Shown here: positions 8,486 through 16,807 of the stretch, in pieces
Layout of the letters: each line of letters starts with the position of its first letter
Position numbering within the stretch: the stretch's first letter is position 1
Source of the DNA: Virgisporangium aliadipatigenens
GTDB lineage: Bacteria > Actinomycetota > Actinomycetes > Mycobacteriales > Micromonosporaceae
NCBI RefSeq assembly: GCF_016863615.1
Contig: NZ_BOPF01000022.1
Location: forward strand, 62,001-126,000
Reading direction: 5' to 3'
Length of the DNA: 64,000 bases
Notes under the pieces: generated by a model
What the model saw: only the letters and a program-made list of their open reading frames with translations
The model's database searches: none
Told to the model about the DNA's origin: nothing
Made by a program: the position numbers and the translations under genes

Positions 8486-9446
8486 ACTCGCGAAGCTGCC
8501 GAAGGCCAACCCGCACCTGCACCTCACCGGGTCCATGCGCCCGGCCACCGTCGCCGAGCTGGCCGCCCGGCACGGGATCGCCCTCCCGCCGCTGTCCATG
8601 GGCACGGTGCGCCGGCACGTCTGGTCGGCGTTCCAGCAGAGATACGACGCGGCCCGCGACACCGTGCGAAGCCCTGAGGACATCGCCCGGGTCGTGGTCG
8701 AGGCGGCGCAGGACGACGCCGCGGCCGGCGGCGGCTGGACCGAGCTGCAGGTAGATCCGACCTCGTACGTGGAACGGATCGGCGGCTACCAGGCCGTCGT
8801 CGAGGCGGTCCTGGCGGGGGCCGCCGCCGCCCCCATCCCGGTGGGGATCATCGTCGCGTCGAGCTGGGCGCGCAGCGGCGAGCACGCGCTGATGCTGGCC
8901 CGGCTCGCCGCCCGCTACGCGGGCCGGGGTGTCGTCGGCTTCGGCCTGTCCAACGACGAACGCCTCGGCCGGGTCGAGGACTTCGTCCCCGCGTGCGCGG
9001 TCGCGGCGGAGGCCGGGCTGTTGATCGCTCCGCACGCCGGGTTCTACGAGCCGGCCGAGCACGTCGCCGCGTGCGTGCGGCTGCTGGGCGCCGGCCGGAT
9101 CGGCCACGGCCTGACCGCCACCCGCGACGCACCCACCCTGGCCCTGCTGGCCGAACGCGGCGTCGCCCTCGAGCTCTGCCCCGCCTCATACGTTCCGCTG
9201 GGAGTGCTGGACCGCCCCGACGGCCTGCCGGTGCGCGCGGTGCTGGCCGCCGGCGTACCCGTCGCGATCGGCACCGACGACCCGCTGATCTTCGGCGCCG
9301 GCCTGGTCGAGCAGTACTCCGGCCTCGGCCTGACCGACGAGGAGTACGCCGCGCTCGCCGGCCACTCCATCGACGCGTCGGCGGCGCCGCCCGGGGTCAA
9401 GGAACGGCTTCGCGCCGGCGTCACCGCATGGCTCGTCGATTGCTGA
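8478..9446 (+). CDS. adenosine deaminase-like amidohydrolase lacking the usual catalytic Glu
   Basis: The 322-residue protein has the TIM-barrel metal ligands of the adenosine/AMP deaminase family: NPHLHLTG (HxH), APHAG, RIGHGL and IGTDDP. In genuine adenosine deaminases the third motif reads HAGE, where Glu donates a proton. Here it reads HAGF, and the later CPTSN motif reads CPASY. It may therefore act on another substrate or be non-catalytic. ATG 8478 is chosen because it overlaps the exporter stop by 8 bp and starts directly at the conserved N-terminus. A canonical paralogue with HAGE lies at 34524-35489. Its role beside an exporter is unknown. Confidence 0.8.
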   Translation: MRELAKLPKANPHLHLTGSMRPATVAELAARHGIALPPLSMGTVRRHVWSAFQQRYDAARDTVRSPEDIARVVVEAAQDDAAAGGGWTELQVDPTSYVERIGGYQAVVEAVLAGAAAAPIPVGIIVASSWARSGEHALMLARLAARYAGRGVVGFGLSNDERLGRVEDFVPACAVAAEAGLLIAPHAGFYEPAEHVAACVRLLGAGRIGHGLTATRDAPTLALLAERGVALELCPASYVPLGVLDRPDGLPVRAVLAAGVPVAIGTDDPLIFGAGLVEQYSGLGLTDEEYAALAGHSIDASAAPPGVKERLRAGVTAWLVDC

Positions 9447-9636
9447 ACGTGTCCGACCGCCGGACAGTACGTTAAGTGATGCCGTCGCTACAGTTGAACC
9501 CGCGAGCGCGCACACCGCGCCGGACGCGCATCGGGGATCCGCACCCGAACCGCACCCGTGATCCGTCCCCATTGCAACCGAGCACCGGGAACGTGTGAAT
9601 TCCACGGACGGCACTTGCAGGACACGGAGACCCATC

Positions 9637-10128
9637 ATGCAGGTACAACGCGCGATGATGACCATGGAACCGGTCGAACTGGCGATGGTCGCGGCCAACC
9701 GCGCCGCCCCCGCCGCTCCGGTCTCCCCGGCGAACACCGGGGCGAACGGCACGACCACCAGGGCCGTGACCGGCGTGACCGGGATCGGCGCCAGCGGCAC
9801 CGGCGTGACCGGGACGGGTACCGCACAGACTCCGGAGGCCAAGCAGGCGCAGGAGGCCCAGGAGGTCAAGCGGGAGGTGCGCGCACCCGCCTCGCTGTCG
9901 ACCCTGTCGGCGAGCGACCGCGCCGCCGTGGCCTCCGCGACGGGCTTCTACGTCTCGGCCACCGGCGAGGTCACTCCCGAGGGACTGCCCCCGTGGCAGT
10001 TCATCATCCAGTACGTGCAGCAGCGCCAGGTCCCGGCGGTCGAGCCCAAGGCCGAGACGCCGGCGGTCGAGCCGGTCGCGAAGGTCGAGTCGGCCGACGA
10101 CGGGCCGCACGTCGACGTGATGGCGTAG
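9637..10128 (+). CDS. small disordered protein of unknown function
   Basis: This 163-residue protein starts at ATG 9637, 7 nt after GGAG. It has an Ala/Pro-rich first third, a Thr/Gly linker with near-repeats (TGVTGIGASGTGVTGTGT), a charged helix rich in Glu, Lys and Gln, and then a segment that looks folded: LSASDRAAVASATGFYVSA, followed by TPEGLPPWQFIIQYVQQRQ. The end is Val/Glu/Pro-rich. There is no signal peptide or membrane segment. I do not recognise the family. Gene-like codon bias and a good ribosome site support it as real. It sits alone between the adenosine deaminase-like gene and an MFS gene. Confidence 0.6.
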   Translation: MQVQRAMMTMEPVELAMVAANRAAPAAPVSPANTGANGTTTRAVTGVTGIGASGTGVTGTGTAQTPEAKQAQEAQEVKREVRAPASLSTLSASDRAAVASATGFYVSATGEVTPEGLPPWQFIIQYVQQRQVPAVEPKAETPAVEPVAKVESADDGPHVDVMA

Positions 10129-10165
10129 GTCGGCACGCGCAACGCGCGCACGGGATGATCGGCGG

Positions 10166-11365
10166 GTGACCGTCGCTCTCGCCCCGATCCGCACGTCGCT
10201 GCTCGTCCTCGCCTACTTCGCGTTCATCAGTCTCGGCCTGCCGGACGGCCTGTTCGGCGTCGGCTGGCCATCGATGGCCGCGGAGTTCGGCGTGTCGACC
10301 GAGACGGCCGGTGTGATCACGTTCGCCGGGATCTGCGGCTACTTCGTGTCGAGCGCGTCGGCGGGGTTCATCCTGAACCGCTTCGGGGTGGGCTGGCTGC
10401 TCGCCGCCAGCACGGTGCTCGCGGCGTCGGCGCTGGCCGGATACGCGCTGTCGCCCGCGCTCGCGGTCGTGGTGCCGTGCTCCGTCGTGGCGGGGTTCGG
10501 CGGCGGCGCGATCGACTCCGGCCTCAACGCGTACGCGGCCGGCGCGTTCGGGCCGCGGCACATGAACTGGCTGCACGCGTTCTTCGGGCTGGGGGTCGCC
10601 CTCGGGCCGCTGATCATGACGGCCGCGCTCTCCGCCGGGCTGTCCTGGCGGGTGGGCTACGGCGTCGTGGCCGTCGCGCAGTTCGCCCTGGCGGCCGCGT
10701 TCGCGGTGACGGCGCGGTCGTGGCGTACCGGCTCCTCCCCGTCCTCCTCGCCGGAGGGCGGTGGGACAGCAGCGGAGCCGGTGAAGGTGCGCTCGCGGGA
10801 GACGTTCCGGCTGCCGGCCACGTGGTTGAGCGTCGCCGCGTTCGTGCTGTACGTCTCGCTGGAGGTCGCGGCCGGGCTGTGGGCGTTCCTGCTGCTGACG
10901 CGTGGGCGCGGGATGGACGAGTCGGTCGCCGGGGTCTGCGTGTCGGTGTACTGGGCGATGTTGTTCGTGGGCCGCCTGGTGCAGGGCGTCGTGTCGCAGC
11001 GGTTCGGGGCGCCGAAGGTGCTGCTGGGCAGCCTCGTGGGGATGGCGGTCGGCGCCGTGCTGGTGGCCGTTCCCGGGAGTGGGTGGATCGCGGCGGTCGG
11101 GCTCGCGGTGATCGGTTTTGCCGAGGCTCCGGTGTTCCCCCTGCTGATGTTGACGACGGCGGACCGGGTGGGGGCCGTGCACGCCGACCGGGTGATCGGC
11201 CTGCAGGTGGCGGCCGGGGCGCTGGGCGGCACGCTGATCCCGGCCGGCGTCGGCGTCCTGCTCAGCCGGGTCGACCTGGAGCTGCTCGGGCCGTCGCTGG
11301 TGGTGCTGGCGGTCGCGCTCGTGGGGACCTACCTCGTCATGGTGCGGCCGTCACCGGGAAGGTGA
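10166..11365 (+). CDS. MFS transporter (FucP/sugar-type)
   Basis: This 399-residue protein from GTG 10166 has 12 predicted hydrophobic helices. The sequence FISLGLPDGLFGVGWPSMAAEF at the first helix and GGGAIDSGLNAYAAGAFG near helix 5 resemble fucose-permease-like MFS proteins of actinobacteria, so uptake or efflux of a small polar metabolite is likely, though the substrate cannot be read. It lies 37 bp after the small unknown gene on the same strand. Its 3' end overlaps the convergent DUF2461 gene by 15 bp. Confidence 0.8.
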   Translation: MTVALAPIRTSLLVLAYFAFISLGLPDGLFGVGWPSMAAEFGVSTETAGVITFAGICGYFVSSASAGFILNRFGVGWLLAASTVLAASALAGYALSPALAVVVPCSVVAGFGGGAIDSGLNAYAAGAFGPRHMNWLHAFFGLGVALGPLIMTAALSAGLSWRVGYGVVAVAQFALAAAFAVTARSWRTGSSPSSSPEGGGTAAEPVKVRSRETFRLPATWLSVAAFVLYVSLEVAAGLWAFLLLTRGRGMDESVAGVCVSVYWAMLFVGRLVQGVVSQRFGAPKVLLGSLVGMAVGAVLVAVPGSGWIAAVGLAVIGFAEAPVFPLLMLTTADRVGAVHADRVIGLQVAAGALGGTLIPAGVGVLLSRVDLELLGPSLVVLAVALVGTYLVMVRPSPGR

Positions 11366-11992
11366 TTCCGACGCCCCGACCCTCTCGTCCAGCCAGTGCT
11401 GCAGCGGCTGCGCGGCGCGCAACGTGTCGAGCACCCGCTTCTTCGCCGCCCTCGTGCCGAGCCACGCGGCCACCGGGAAGTCGCGCCACGCGATGAGCCC
11501 CTTGTGCCTCAGCAGGCCGATCCGCGGATGATCCTTCGCGTACCCCCGCGGTGAACTGCGCAGGCTCGGCGCGCCGCCGACGGTGATGCCGGCGGACTCG
11601 ACCGCTTTGATCGCCTCCTCCAGCTGCGGCCCGGTAACGTCGTGCGCCACCGCGCGCCGGTAACGTTCGATCTGGTCCGGCGCCATCATGTAGTAGCCGC
11701 GGCCGACGGTCAGCCCGCGCGCGCTGAAACGCACGTAGCCGCCGCGCTCGAACGTCGCGTAGATGCCGGTCTTGTACGGCGTCTTGTCCTTGCTGAAGCG
11801 CACGTCCCGGTAGGGCCGGAAGATCTTCCCGGCGCCGAACTCCGCCGACAGTTCCTCGACGAGGGCCGCCATCGGCGCGTGCACCTGGTTGTCGAAGACC
11901 GGCTTGTGCGCGGTCCAGTAGGTCTTGGAGTTGTCGGCCTCCAGGCCCTCGTAGAACTCCACGGCCTCGATCGGCCACCCGGTGAATGCCAC
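11351..11992 (-). CDS. DUF2461 (TIGR02453) family protein
   Basis: This 213-residue cytosolic protein belongs to a widespread family of unknown function. The diagnostic N-terminus AFTGWPIEAVEFYEGLEADNSKTYW and the segments FRPYRDVRFSKDKTPYKT and GRGYYMMAPDQIERYRRAV are present. The start GTG 11992 is preferred because the family begins with the F-x-G-W segment; open frame upstream of it lacks family similarity. It converges on the MFS gene with a 15-bp overlap. Confidence 0.88.
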   Translation of the reverse strand: MAFTGWPIEAVEFYEGLEADNSKTYWTAHKPVFDNQVHAPMAALVEELSAEFGAGKIFRPYRDVRFSKDKTPYKTGIYATFERGGYVRFSARGLTVGRGYYMMAPDQIERYRRAVAHDVTGPQLEEAIKAVESAGITVGGAPSLRSSPRGYAKDHPRIGLLRHKGLIAWRDFPVAAWLGTRAAKKRVLDTLRAAQPLQHWLDERVGASESPSR

Positions 11993-12042
11993 GGTTCCGA
12001 AGCTAGTCGAAGTACCCGGACAGGAAGAGGCGCATCGCCACG

Positions 12043-13440
12043 TCACGGCCGACCCGGTCGCCTGAGCCATCCGAGGGCGAGCAGCGGCAGGCACAGCCAC
12101 ACGAACCACTCCCCCAGCACCGAGTAGACCGTCCGGCCGGCGGCGGGCGGGACGGGCGCGACGGCGGATGCGCGGTCCTCGGCGAGGACGCGGCCGTAGG
12201 CGTCGGTCACGGTGAGCGTGCCGGAGCGGGCGGCCCGGGCGATCGGCAGGCCGTTCTCGACGCCGCGCAGGATCGCCATGCGGCTGTGCAGCCAGGCGTC
12301 GCGGTCGAAGTCCCACGCGGGCACGAGCATCAGTCGCGCGCCGTCGGCCCGGTACGCCCGGACCAGTTCCGGGTAGTCGAGATCCTTGCAGACGGCAATG
12401 CCCCGGCGTCCGTCGTCGCCGGCCACGAGGGTCCGGTCACGGCCCGCCGTCATCGCGTCTTCCAGTGTGGGAACGAGATGAGCCTTCCGATACTCGCTCG
12501 CCGCAGCGCCGCCGCGCGGGTAGACCAGGGCGACGTTGTGCGTCGTGCCGGCCCGGGTGAGCGTCAGCCCCACGACGATGTCCACTGTGGACTCCCGCGC
12601 CACCGTCCGGAACGCCTCGTCCAGCAGCGGCAGCGTGGACTCGTCGGCGGCGAAGACCTTCTCCGGCAGCACGACCGTCCGCGCGCCCACGGCGCGAACG
12701 CGCGCCACGTAGCCGTCGAGCAGCCGCCGACCCTCCTCTGTGGACAGTGCAACGGGGTCGGCCGGCTGGGCGAGCGCGACCACGCCGACGGTGTGCCCCG
12801 ACGCGGGCTCCGCAGCAGCGGCCAGGCGGGTGAGGCCGTTCCCCCATATGAAGGCGAGGCAGCAGAGCGCGGCGGCGGCGAGCCTGATCCGGGACGGGCG
12901 CGGGGCGGCGGACGCGGCGGCGACGGCCGACGGGAGGCCGAGCACCGCGAACGTCAGGCCCCACGGCCCGGTGATCGCGGCCAGTTGCACCACGGGAAGC
13001 GCGTCGACCTGCGTGTAGGCGAGGCTCCAGAAGAGCCCGTTGGGCGTGGCGACGGAGAGCGCGTACTCGACGAGCACCCACGCGGCGGGCGGGAACAGCG
13101 CGGCCGCGGCGGCATTTCGCGGTACCAGGTAACCGAATCCCGCGACGACGCCGGCGAAGAGCGCGGCCAGTGCGACGAAAACGCCTGCCACCAGAGGGAT
13201 CGGCTGCGCCAACCCGTCGCTTCCCGTGTAGTAGGACCACAGTCCGCTCTCCCCCACCAGCCACGCCACGAACGCCGCCGCGACCGCCACCCGGGCCCGC
13301 GTGCGGGATGCCAGCAGCAGCACGGGAAGCGGGGCGAGCCAGGCGCACCACCAGAGCGGCGCGAGCCCGGTCCCGTACCGGAAGAGAATCGCGCTCGCCG
13401 CCGCGGCGACGACGGCGCGAGGGCCTGTCCCGCGGATCAC
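12043..13440 (-). CDS. apolipoprotein N-acyltransferase-like membrane amidase (Lnt family)
   Basis: The N-terminal part has about six hydrophobic segments (e.g. LAPLWWCAWLAPLPVLLLAS). The C-terminal part is a carbon-nitrogen hydrolase domain with the catalytic triad visible as Glu in VLPEKVFA, Lys in EYRKAHLVP and Cys in AVCKDLDYPE, and a last membrane segment follows. Lnt adds the third acyl chain to lipoproteins using phospholipid. In actinobacteria some homologues do this and others are divergent. The start is uncertain: GTG 13440 gives the normal N-terminus, whereas ATG 13503 would overlap the TetR gene and read through a perfect 22-bp inverted repeat. With GTG 13440 the protein has 465 residues. 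A GTCCACTGTGGAC palindrome lies inside at 12580-12592. Confidence 0.85.
   Translation of the reverse strand: MIRGTGPRAVVAAAASAILFRYGTGLAPLWWCAWLAPLPVLLLASRTRARVAVAAAFVAWLVGESGLWSYYTGSDGLAQPIPLVAGVFVALAALFAGVVAGFGYLVPRNAAAAALFPPAAWVLVEYALSVATPNGLFWSLAYTQVDALPVVQLAAITGPWGLTFAVLGLPSAVAAASAAPRPSRIRLAAAALCCLAFIWGNGLTRLAAAAEPASGHTVGVVALAQPADPVALSTEEGRRLLDGYVARVRAVGARTVVLPEKVFAADESTLPLLDEAFRTVARESTVDIVVGLTLTRAGTTHNVALVYPRGGAAASEYRKAHLVPTLEDAMTAGRDRTLVAGDDGRRGIAVCKDLDYPELVRAYRADGARLMLVPAWDFDRDAWLHSRMAILRGVENGLPIARAARSGTLTVTDAYGRVLAEDRASAVAPVPPAAGRTVYSVLGEWFVWLCLPLLALGWLRRPGRP
12580..12592. repeat. iterated palindrome GTCCACTGTGGAC
   Basis: Perfect copy of a 13-bp palindromic word that recurs in unrelated genes of this window; here it is inside the Lnt-like gene. 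Confidence 0.7.
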
Positions 13441-13488
13441 GTCGAGCCGAGTCCGCCGTAGGCCGGCGTGATCCGCGGGACAGGCCCT
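13420..13488. repeat. perfect 22-bp inverted repeat at the TetR-Lnt junction
   Basis: The arms at 13420-13441 and 13467-13488 are exact reverse complements and flank a 25-nt loop. The right arm contains part of the TetR stop codon and the left arm contains the proposed GTG start of the Lnt-like gene. In RNA it would sequester that start. It may be a terminator without a U-tract or an attenuating structure. Confidence 0.7.
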
Positions 13489-14062
13489 ATGCGCGGAGGC
13501 CATCGAGCACCCGCTTGAGGGAGGCGTGCGCCCGGGCGCGGAACGCCTCGCCCGGCTCGGTGCGGCCGCCCTGGTAGAGCAGGATCAGCCCCTGCATGTG
13601 CGCGGCGAGCGTGAACGCCACCTCCCACTCGTCGGCGGCGCGCAACACCCCGGCGTCGACGCCGGCGCGGACGATGCCGGTGAGCACGTTGAGGGTCGGC
13701 GAACCCCCGTCGCGGAACCCGTCCGGATAGACCCGCGCCTGGTCGCGCACCTCCGTGAAGAGGAACCGGTACAGGTGCGGCCGGCTGACGGCGACGTCGA
13801 AGAGGGCGTCGAACGCGGCGAACAGCTCGGCCTCGGGGCCGCCACCGCCGGACGGCCGGGCCCGCCACTCCTTCTCCAGGTCGCCGAACGCCCGCTCGGC
13901 CAGCACGGCGAGGAGGGCGTCGCGGTTGGGGTAGTGGCGGTAGAGGGCCATCGGGGTGACGCCGATCGTGGCGGCGACGCGGCGCATGCTGACGGCGGCG
14001 GAGCCCTCCGCGTCGAGCAGGGCGCGCGCCGTGACGGCGATCCGTTCTGCCGTGTGGGACAT
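13487..14062 (-). CDS. TetR-family regulator with WHG-type C-terminal domain
   Basis: This 191-residue regulator has an N-terminal TetR helix-turn-helix (AVSMRRVAATIGVTPMALYRHYPNRDALLAVLAERAF). The C-terminal ligand-binding region with HLYRFLFTEVRDQARVYPDGFR and FTLAAHMQGLILLYQGG resembles the TetR_C_13/WHG group. It is divergent from the NADAR gene. Two near-identical 15-bp sites lie between the two start codons, centred three helical turns apart, so it probably represses both itself and the NADAR gene. The Lnt-like gene follows it on the same strand. Confidence 0.9.
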   Translation of the reverse strand: MSHTAERIAVTARALLDAEGSAAVSMRRVAATIGVTPMALYRHYPNRDALLAVLAERAFGDLEKEWRARPSGGGGPEAELFAAFDALFDVAVSRPHLYRFLFTEVRDQARVYPDGFRDGGSPTLNVLTGIVRAGVDAGVLRAADEWEVAFTLAAHMQGLILLYQGGRTEPGEAFRARAHASLKRVLDGLRA

Positions 14063-14063
14063 G

Positions 14064-14078
14064 GTCTACACCGTAGAC
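14064..14078. promoter_or_regulatory. probable TetR operator, copy 1
   Basis: GTCTACACCGTAGAC is an interrupted palindrome (GTCTAC/GTAGAC) directly upstream of the TetR start codon. Confidence 0.65.
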
Positions 14079-14094
14079 ATGAATATTCGCTGGC

Positions 14095-14109
14095 GTCTAC
14101 ACCGTATAC
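14095..14109. promoter_or_regulatory. probable TetR operator, copy 2, overlapping the NADAR -10 box
   Basis: GTCTACACCGTATAC differs from copy 1 at one base and lies 31 bp from it. It overlaps a TATACT -10 hexamer (14105-14110) placed 8 nt before the NADAR start, so that transcript is probably leaderless. Confidence 0.65.
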
Positions 14110-14118
14110 TTTTGGATC

Positions 14119-14664
14119 ATGGACGTCGCCGAACTCATCCGCCGCACCGACGCCGGCGAACGGATCAAGTACCTGTTCTTCTGGGGCCACCGCCCCCAGC
14201 GCGACGGCAGCGTCGGCGCCGGCTGCCTCAGCCAGTGGTGGCCGGCTCCGTTCTCGGTGGACGGTCGGATATTTGCCACCGCCGAGCACTACATGATGTG
14301 GCGCAAGGCCACGCTGTTCGGCGACGCCGACGCCGCGGAACGGGTCCTCGCCGCCACGCATCCCAACGAGGCGAAGACCGTCGGGCGGCAGGTGCGCGGG
14401 TTCGACGCCGACGCCTGGGAGGCCGCCTGCTTCGACATCGTCGTGGCCGGGAACGAGGCCAAGTTCCGCCAGCGCCAGGAGCTTTCCGCGTTCCTGCTCG
14501 GGACCGGTGGGCGGGTACTCGTGGAGGCCAGCCCGCTGGACCGGGTCTGGGGCATCGGTCTCGCCGCCGACGACCCGCGCGCCGGCCGGCCCCGAGAATG
14601 GCTCGGGCGCAACCTGCTCGGCTTCGCCCTCATGAACGTCCGGGAGACGCTTTTAATCGGGTGA
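14119..14664 (+). CDS. NADAR-family N-glycosidase (YbiA/DUF1768)
   Basis: The 181-residue protein shows the NADAR fold motifs: FFWGHRP near residue 20, CLSQWWPAPFSV, the core TAEHYMMWRKA, and a C-terminal NLLGFALMNVRE. Characterised family members hydrolyse N-glycosidic bonds, either removing reactive riboflavin-pathway intermediates (plant COS/RibX, E. coli YbiA) or removing ADP-ribose from nucleobases. The activity of this copy is not known. It starts at ATG 14119, only 8 nt after a TATACT -10 element, so it is likely leaderless. It is divergent from a TetR gene and shares operator sites with it. Confidence 0.9.
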   Translation: MDVAELIRRTDAGERIKYLFFWGHRPQRDGSVGAGCLSQWWPAPFSVDGRIFATAEHYMMWRKATLFGDADAAERVLAATHPNEAKTVGRQVRGFDADAWEAACFDIVVAGNEAKFRQRQELSAFLLGTGGRVLVEASPLDRVWGIGLAADDPRAGRPREWLGRNLLGFALMNVRETLLIG

Positions 14665-14696
14665 CCCCGCGTAACGCCTCCCCTACGTTGGCGCGC

Positions 14697-15809
14697 ATGG
14701 ATGAGCGGTTCACCGGCGTGCGCGACATGTTCGACAAGCACCTCGAGAGCGGGGCGGACGTCGGCGCCTCCTTCAGCGTCACGATCGGCGACGAGACCGT
14801 CGTCGACCTGTGGGGCGGCTACGCCGACGCCGAGCGCACCCGGCCCTGGACGGCCGACACGATCGTCAACACGTACTCCGTCACCAAGAGCGTCACCTCG
14901 CTGACCGCGCTCCTCGTCGCCGACCGCGGCGACCTCGACGTGCACGCGCCGGTCGCGCGCTACTGGCCCGAGTTCGCCGCGGCGGGCAAGGCGGACGTCA
15001 CCGTCGCCCAGCTGATGAGCCACAGCTCCGGGCTCTCCGGCTGGCGCGAGCCGCTCGCCACCGAGGATCTGTTCGACTGGGAGAAGTGCACGTCGCTGCT
15101 GGCGGCGCAGGAGCCGTTCTGGAAGCCGGGTACCGCCTCCGGGTATCACGCCGTCACGTTCGGGTACCTGGTGGGCGAGGTGGTCCGGCGGGTCACCGGG
15201 CGCAGCCTCGGCACGGTGTTCCGGGAGGAGATCGCCGAGCCGCTCGCCGCGGACTTCCACATCGGCCTGCCGGCCGCCGAGGACCACCGGGTCGCGGAGC
15301 TGATCATCGCGGACGACTCACCCGGCGACTTCTTCACCGCCTCGGAGATCCAGCGGAACGCGGCCGTCAACCCGCCGTTCCCCGTGTCGGTCACGCGCAC
15401 CCGCGCCTACCGGGCCGCGGAGATCCCGGCGGGCAACGGGCACGGCAACGCCCACGCCGTCGCGAAGATCCACGCGATCCTCGCCAACGGCGGGACGTTC
15501 GGCGGGCGGCGGTACCTCTCCGAGGCGGGCTGCCGTAAGGCGCTGGAGGTGCAGGTCGACGGGACGGACCTGGTGCTCGGGATGCCGATGCGCTTCGGGA
15601 TCGGGTTCGCCGTCTCGGGCCAGGGCGGGATGCTGCCGCACCCCAACACGCTGTACTGGGGCGGCCGGGGTGGCGCGTTCGCCGTCGCCGACCTCGACAC
15701 CCGCACCGCGATGGCCTACACGATGAACCGCATGTCGATGCTGGGCGAGACCGACCTGCGCGGGTTCGGCCTCAGCATGGCGGCGTGGGAGTCAACCGGG
15801 GACCTCTAG
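14697..15809 (+). CDS. serine beta-lactamase-like esterase (EstB/class C fold)
   Basis: The 370-residue protein begins at ATG 14697, 32 bp after the NADAR stop. The nucleophile motif S-x-x-K is in NTYSVTKSVTSLTALL, the Tyr motif in ASGYHAVTFGYL, and the KTG/HxG box is replaced by YWGGRGGAF near the C-terminus, as in EstB-type esterases. No signal peptide is visible, so it is probably cytosolic. It most likely hydrolyses esters or amides, with substrate unknown. It overlaps the convergent MarR-GNAT gene by 18 bp. Two related but exported serine hydrolases lie at 35578-36705 and 55716-56912. Confidence 0.85.
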   Translation: MDERFTGVRDMFDKHLESGADVGASFSVTIGDETVVDLWGGYADAERTRPWTADTIVNTYSVTKSVTSLTALLVADRGDLDVHAPVARYWPEFAAAGKADVTVAQLMSHSSGLSGWREPLATEDLFDWEKCTSLLAAQEPFWKPGTASGYHAVTFGYLVGEVVRRVTGRSLGTVFREEIAEPLAADFHIGLPAAEDHRVAELIIADDSPGDFFTASEIQRNAAVNPPFPVSVTRTRAYRAAEIPAGNGHGNAHAVAKIHAILANGGTFGGRRYLSEAGCRKALEVQVDGTDLVLGMPMRFGIGFAVSGQGGMLPHPNTLYWGGRGGAFAVADLDTRTAMAYTMNRMSMLGETDLRGFGLSMAAWESTGDL

Positions 15810-16685
15810 CACCTTCTCGAAGAAGTGATCGCCGTAGATCTCGTCGTTGAACCGGGCCACCTCGCGGTAGCCGGCGGCCCGGTACAACGCGATCGCCTCG
15901 GTGAGCGTGCGGTTGGTCTCCAGCCGCACGACGCGGGCACCCCGGGTGGCGGCCTCCCGCTCGCACTCGTGCAGCAGCCGCCGGCCGAGCCCGGTGCCCC
16001 GAACGGCCGGCGCGACCCACATGCGCTTGAGGTGTGCCGGCTCGCCGGCGGGCAGCTTGAGCGCGGCACAGCCGACCGGCTCGTCGTGCAGGCGGGCCAC
16101 CAGGAGGACACCGGCGGGTGGGGTGAGGGCGGCGTCGTCGGCCGGGATGGCCAGGGCCGGGTCGTAGCCGCCCTCGAAGCGCCGCCGCAACTCCTCGAAG
16201 TAGGCCTCCCGGCAGAACGTCGCGTCGGGGTGCCGGGGGTCGACGACCGCGATGTCCACAGTGGACGCGGTGAGGAGGCGTTCGACCTCGGCCATGGCGG
16301 CGACGAGCCGGGTGCGCTGCTCCGGGGCGAGCGGGCGCAGGATCTCGGTGGCCCGGCCGTCGGAGAGGCGGTCGAGCTCGGCGCGCTCCGCCAGCCCGGC
16401 CGGCGTGAGGTGCACCCGGCGTACGCGGCCGTCCGTGGCGTCGGCGTCGACGGTGACCAGCCCGTCGGCCTGCAACGCGCGCAGCAGCCGGCTGAGGTAG
16501 CCCGAGTCCAGGGCCAGCCGGGCCCGGAGCGTCCGGACCTCGCTACCGGCCGGGCCGATCTCCCACAGCAGCCGCGCCTGGCCGAGCGGGCGGCTGCGGG
16601 AGAGGAAGGCGTCGTCGAGCGCACCGATGCGCTGGGTGACGGTGCGGTTGAACCGGCGGATCCGGTCGACCTGACTGGCGTCCAT
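15792..16685 (-). CDS. MarR-GNAT fusion protein
   Basis: This 297-residue protein is a fusion. Residues 1-140 form a MarR winged helix (RLLWEIGPAGSEVRTLRARLALDSGYLSRLLRAL). Residues 150-297 form a GNAT acetyltransferase with the acetyl-CoA motif KRMWVAPAVRGTGLGRRLL and the end GYREVARFNDEIYGDHFFEK. Such fusions are common in actinobacteria; they may regulate transcription and acetylate a small molecule, but the substrate is unknown. It stands between two convergent or divergent neighbours without a clear operon partner. It contains one GTCCACAGTGGAC palindrome. Confidence 0.92.
   Translation of the reverse strand: MDASQVDRIRRFNRTVTQRIGALDDAFLSRSRPLGQARLLWEIGPAGSEVRTLRARLALDSGYLSRLLRALQADGLVTVDADATDGRVRRVHLTPAGLAERAELDRLSDGRATEILRPLAPEQRTRLVAAMAEVERLLTASTVDIAVVDPRHPDATFCREAYFEELRRRFEGGYDPALAIPADDAALTPPAGVLLVARLHDEPVGCAALKLPAGEPAHLKRMWVAPAVRGTGLGRRLLHECEREAATRGARVVRLETNRTLTEAIALYRAAGYREVARFNDEIYGDHFFEKVLEVPG
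16254..16266. repeat. iterated palindrome GTCCACAGTGGAC
   Basis: Perfect copy inside the MarR-GNAT gene. Confidence 0.7.
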
Positions 16686-16807
16686 TCTCTGACCTTAGTC
16701 CGAGAAGTCGCCGGAGGCCCGGATCTCGCCCACCGGGAACGGGAATGCCGCTCGGCTACCCTGATGGCCGTGGCAGCGGGCCTGATCCGCGTATGGGCGG
16801 GAGCGGT

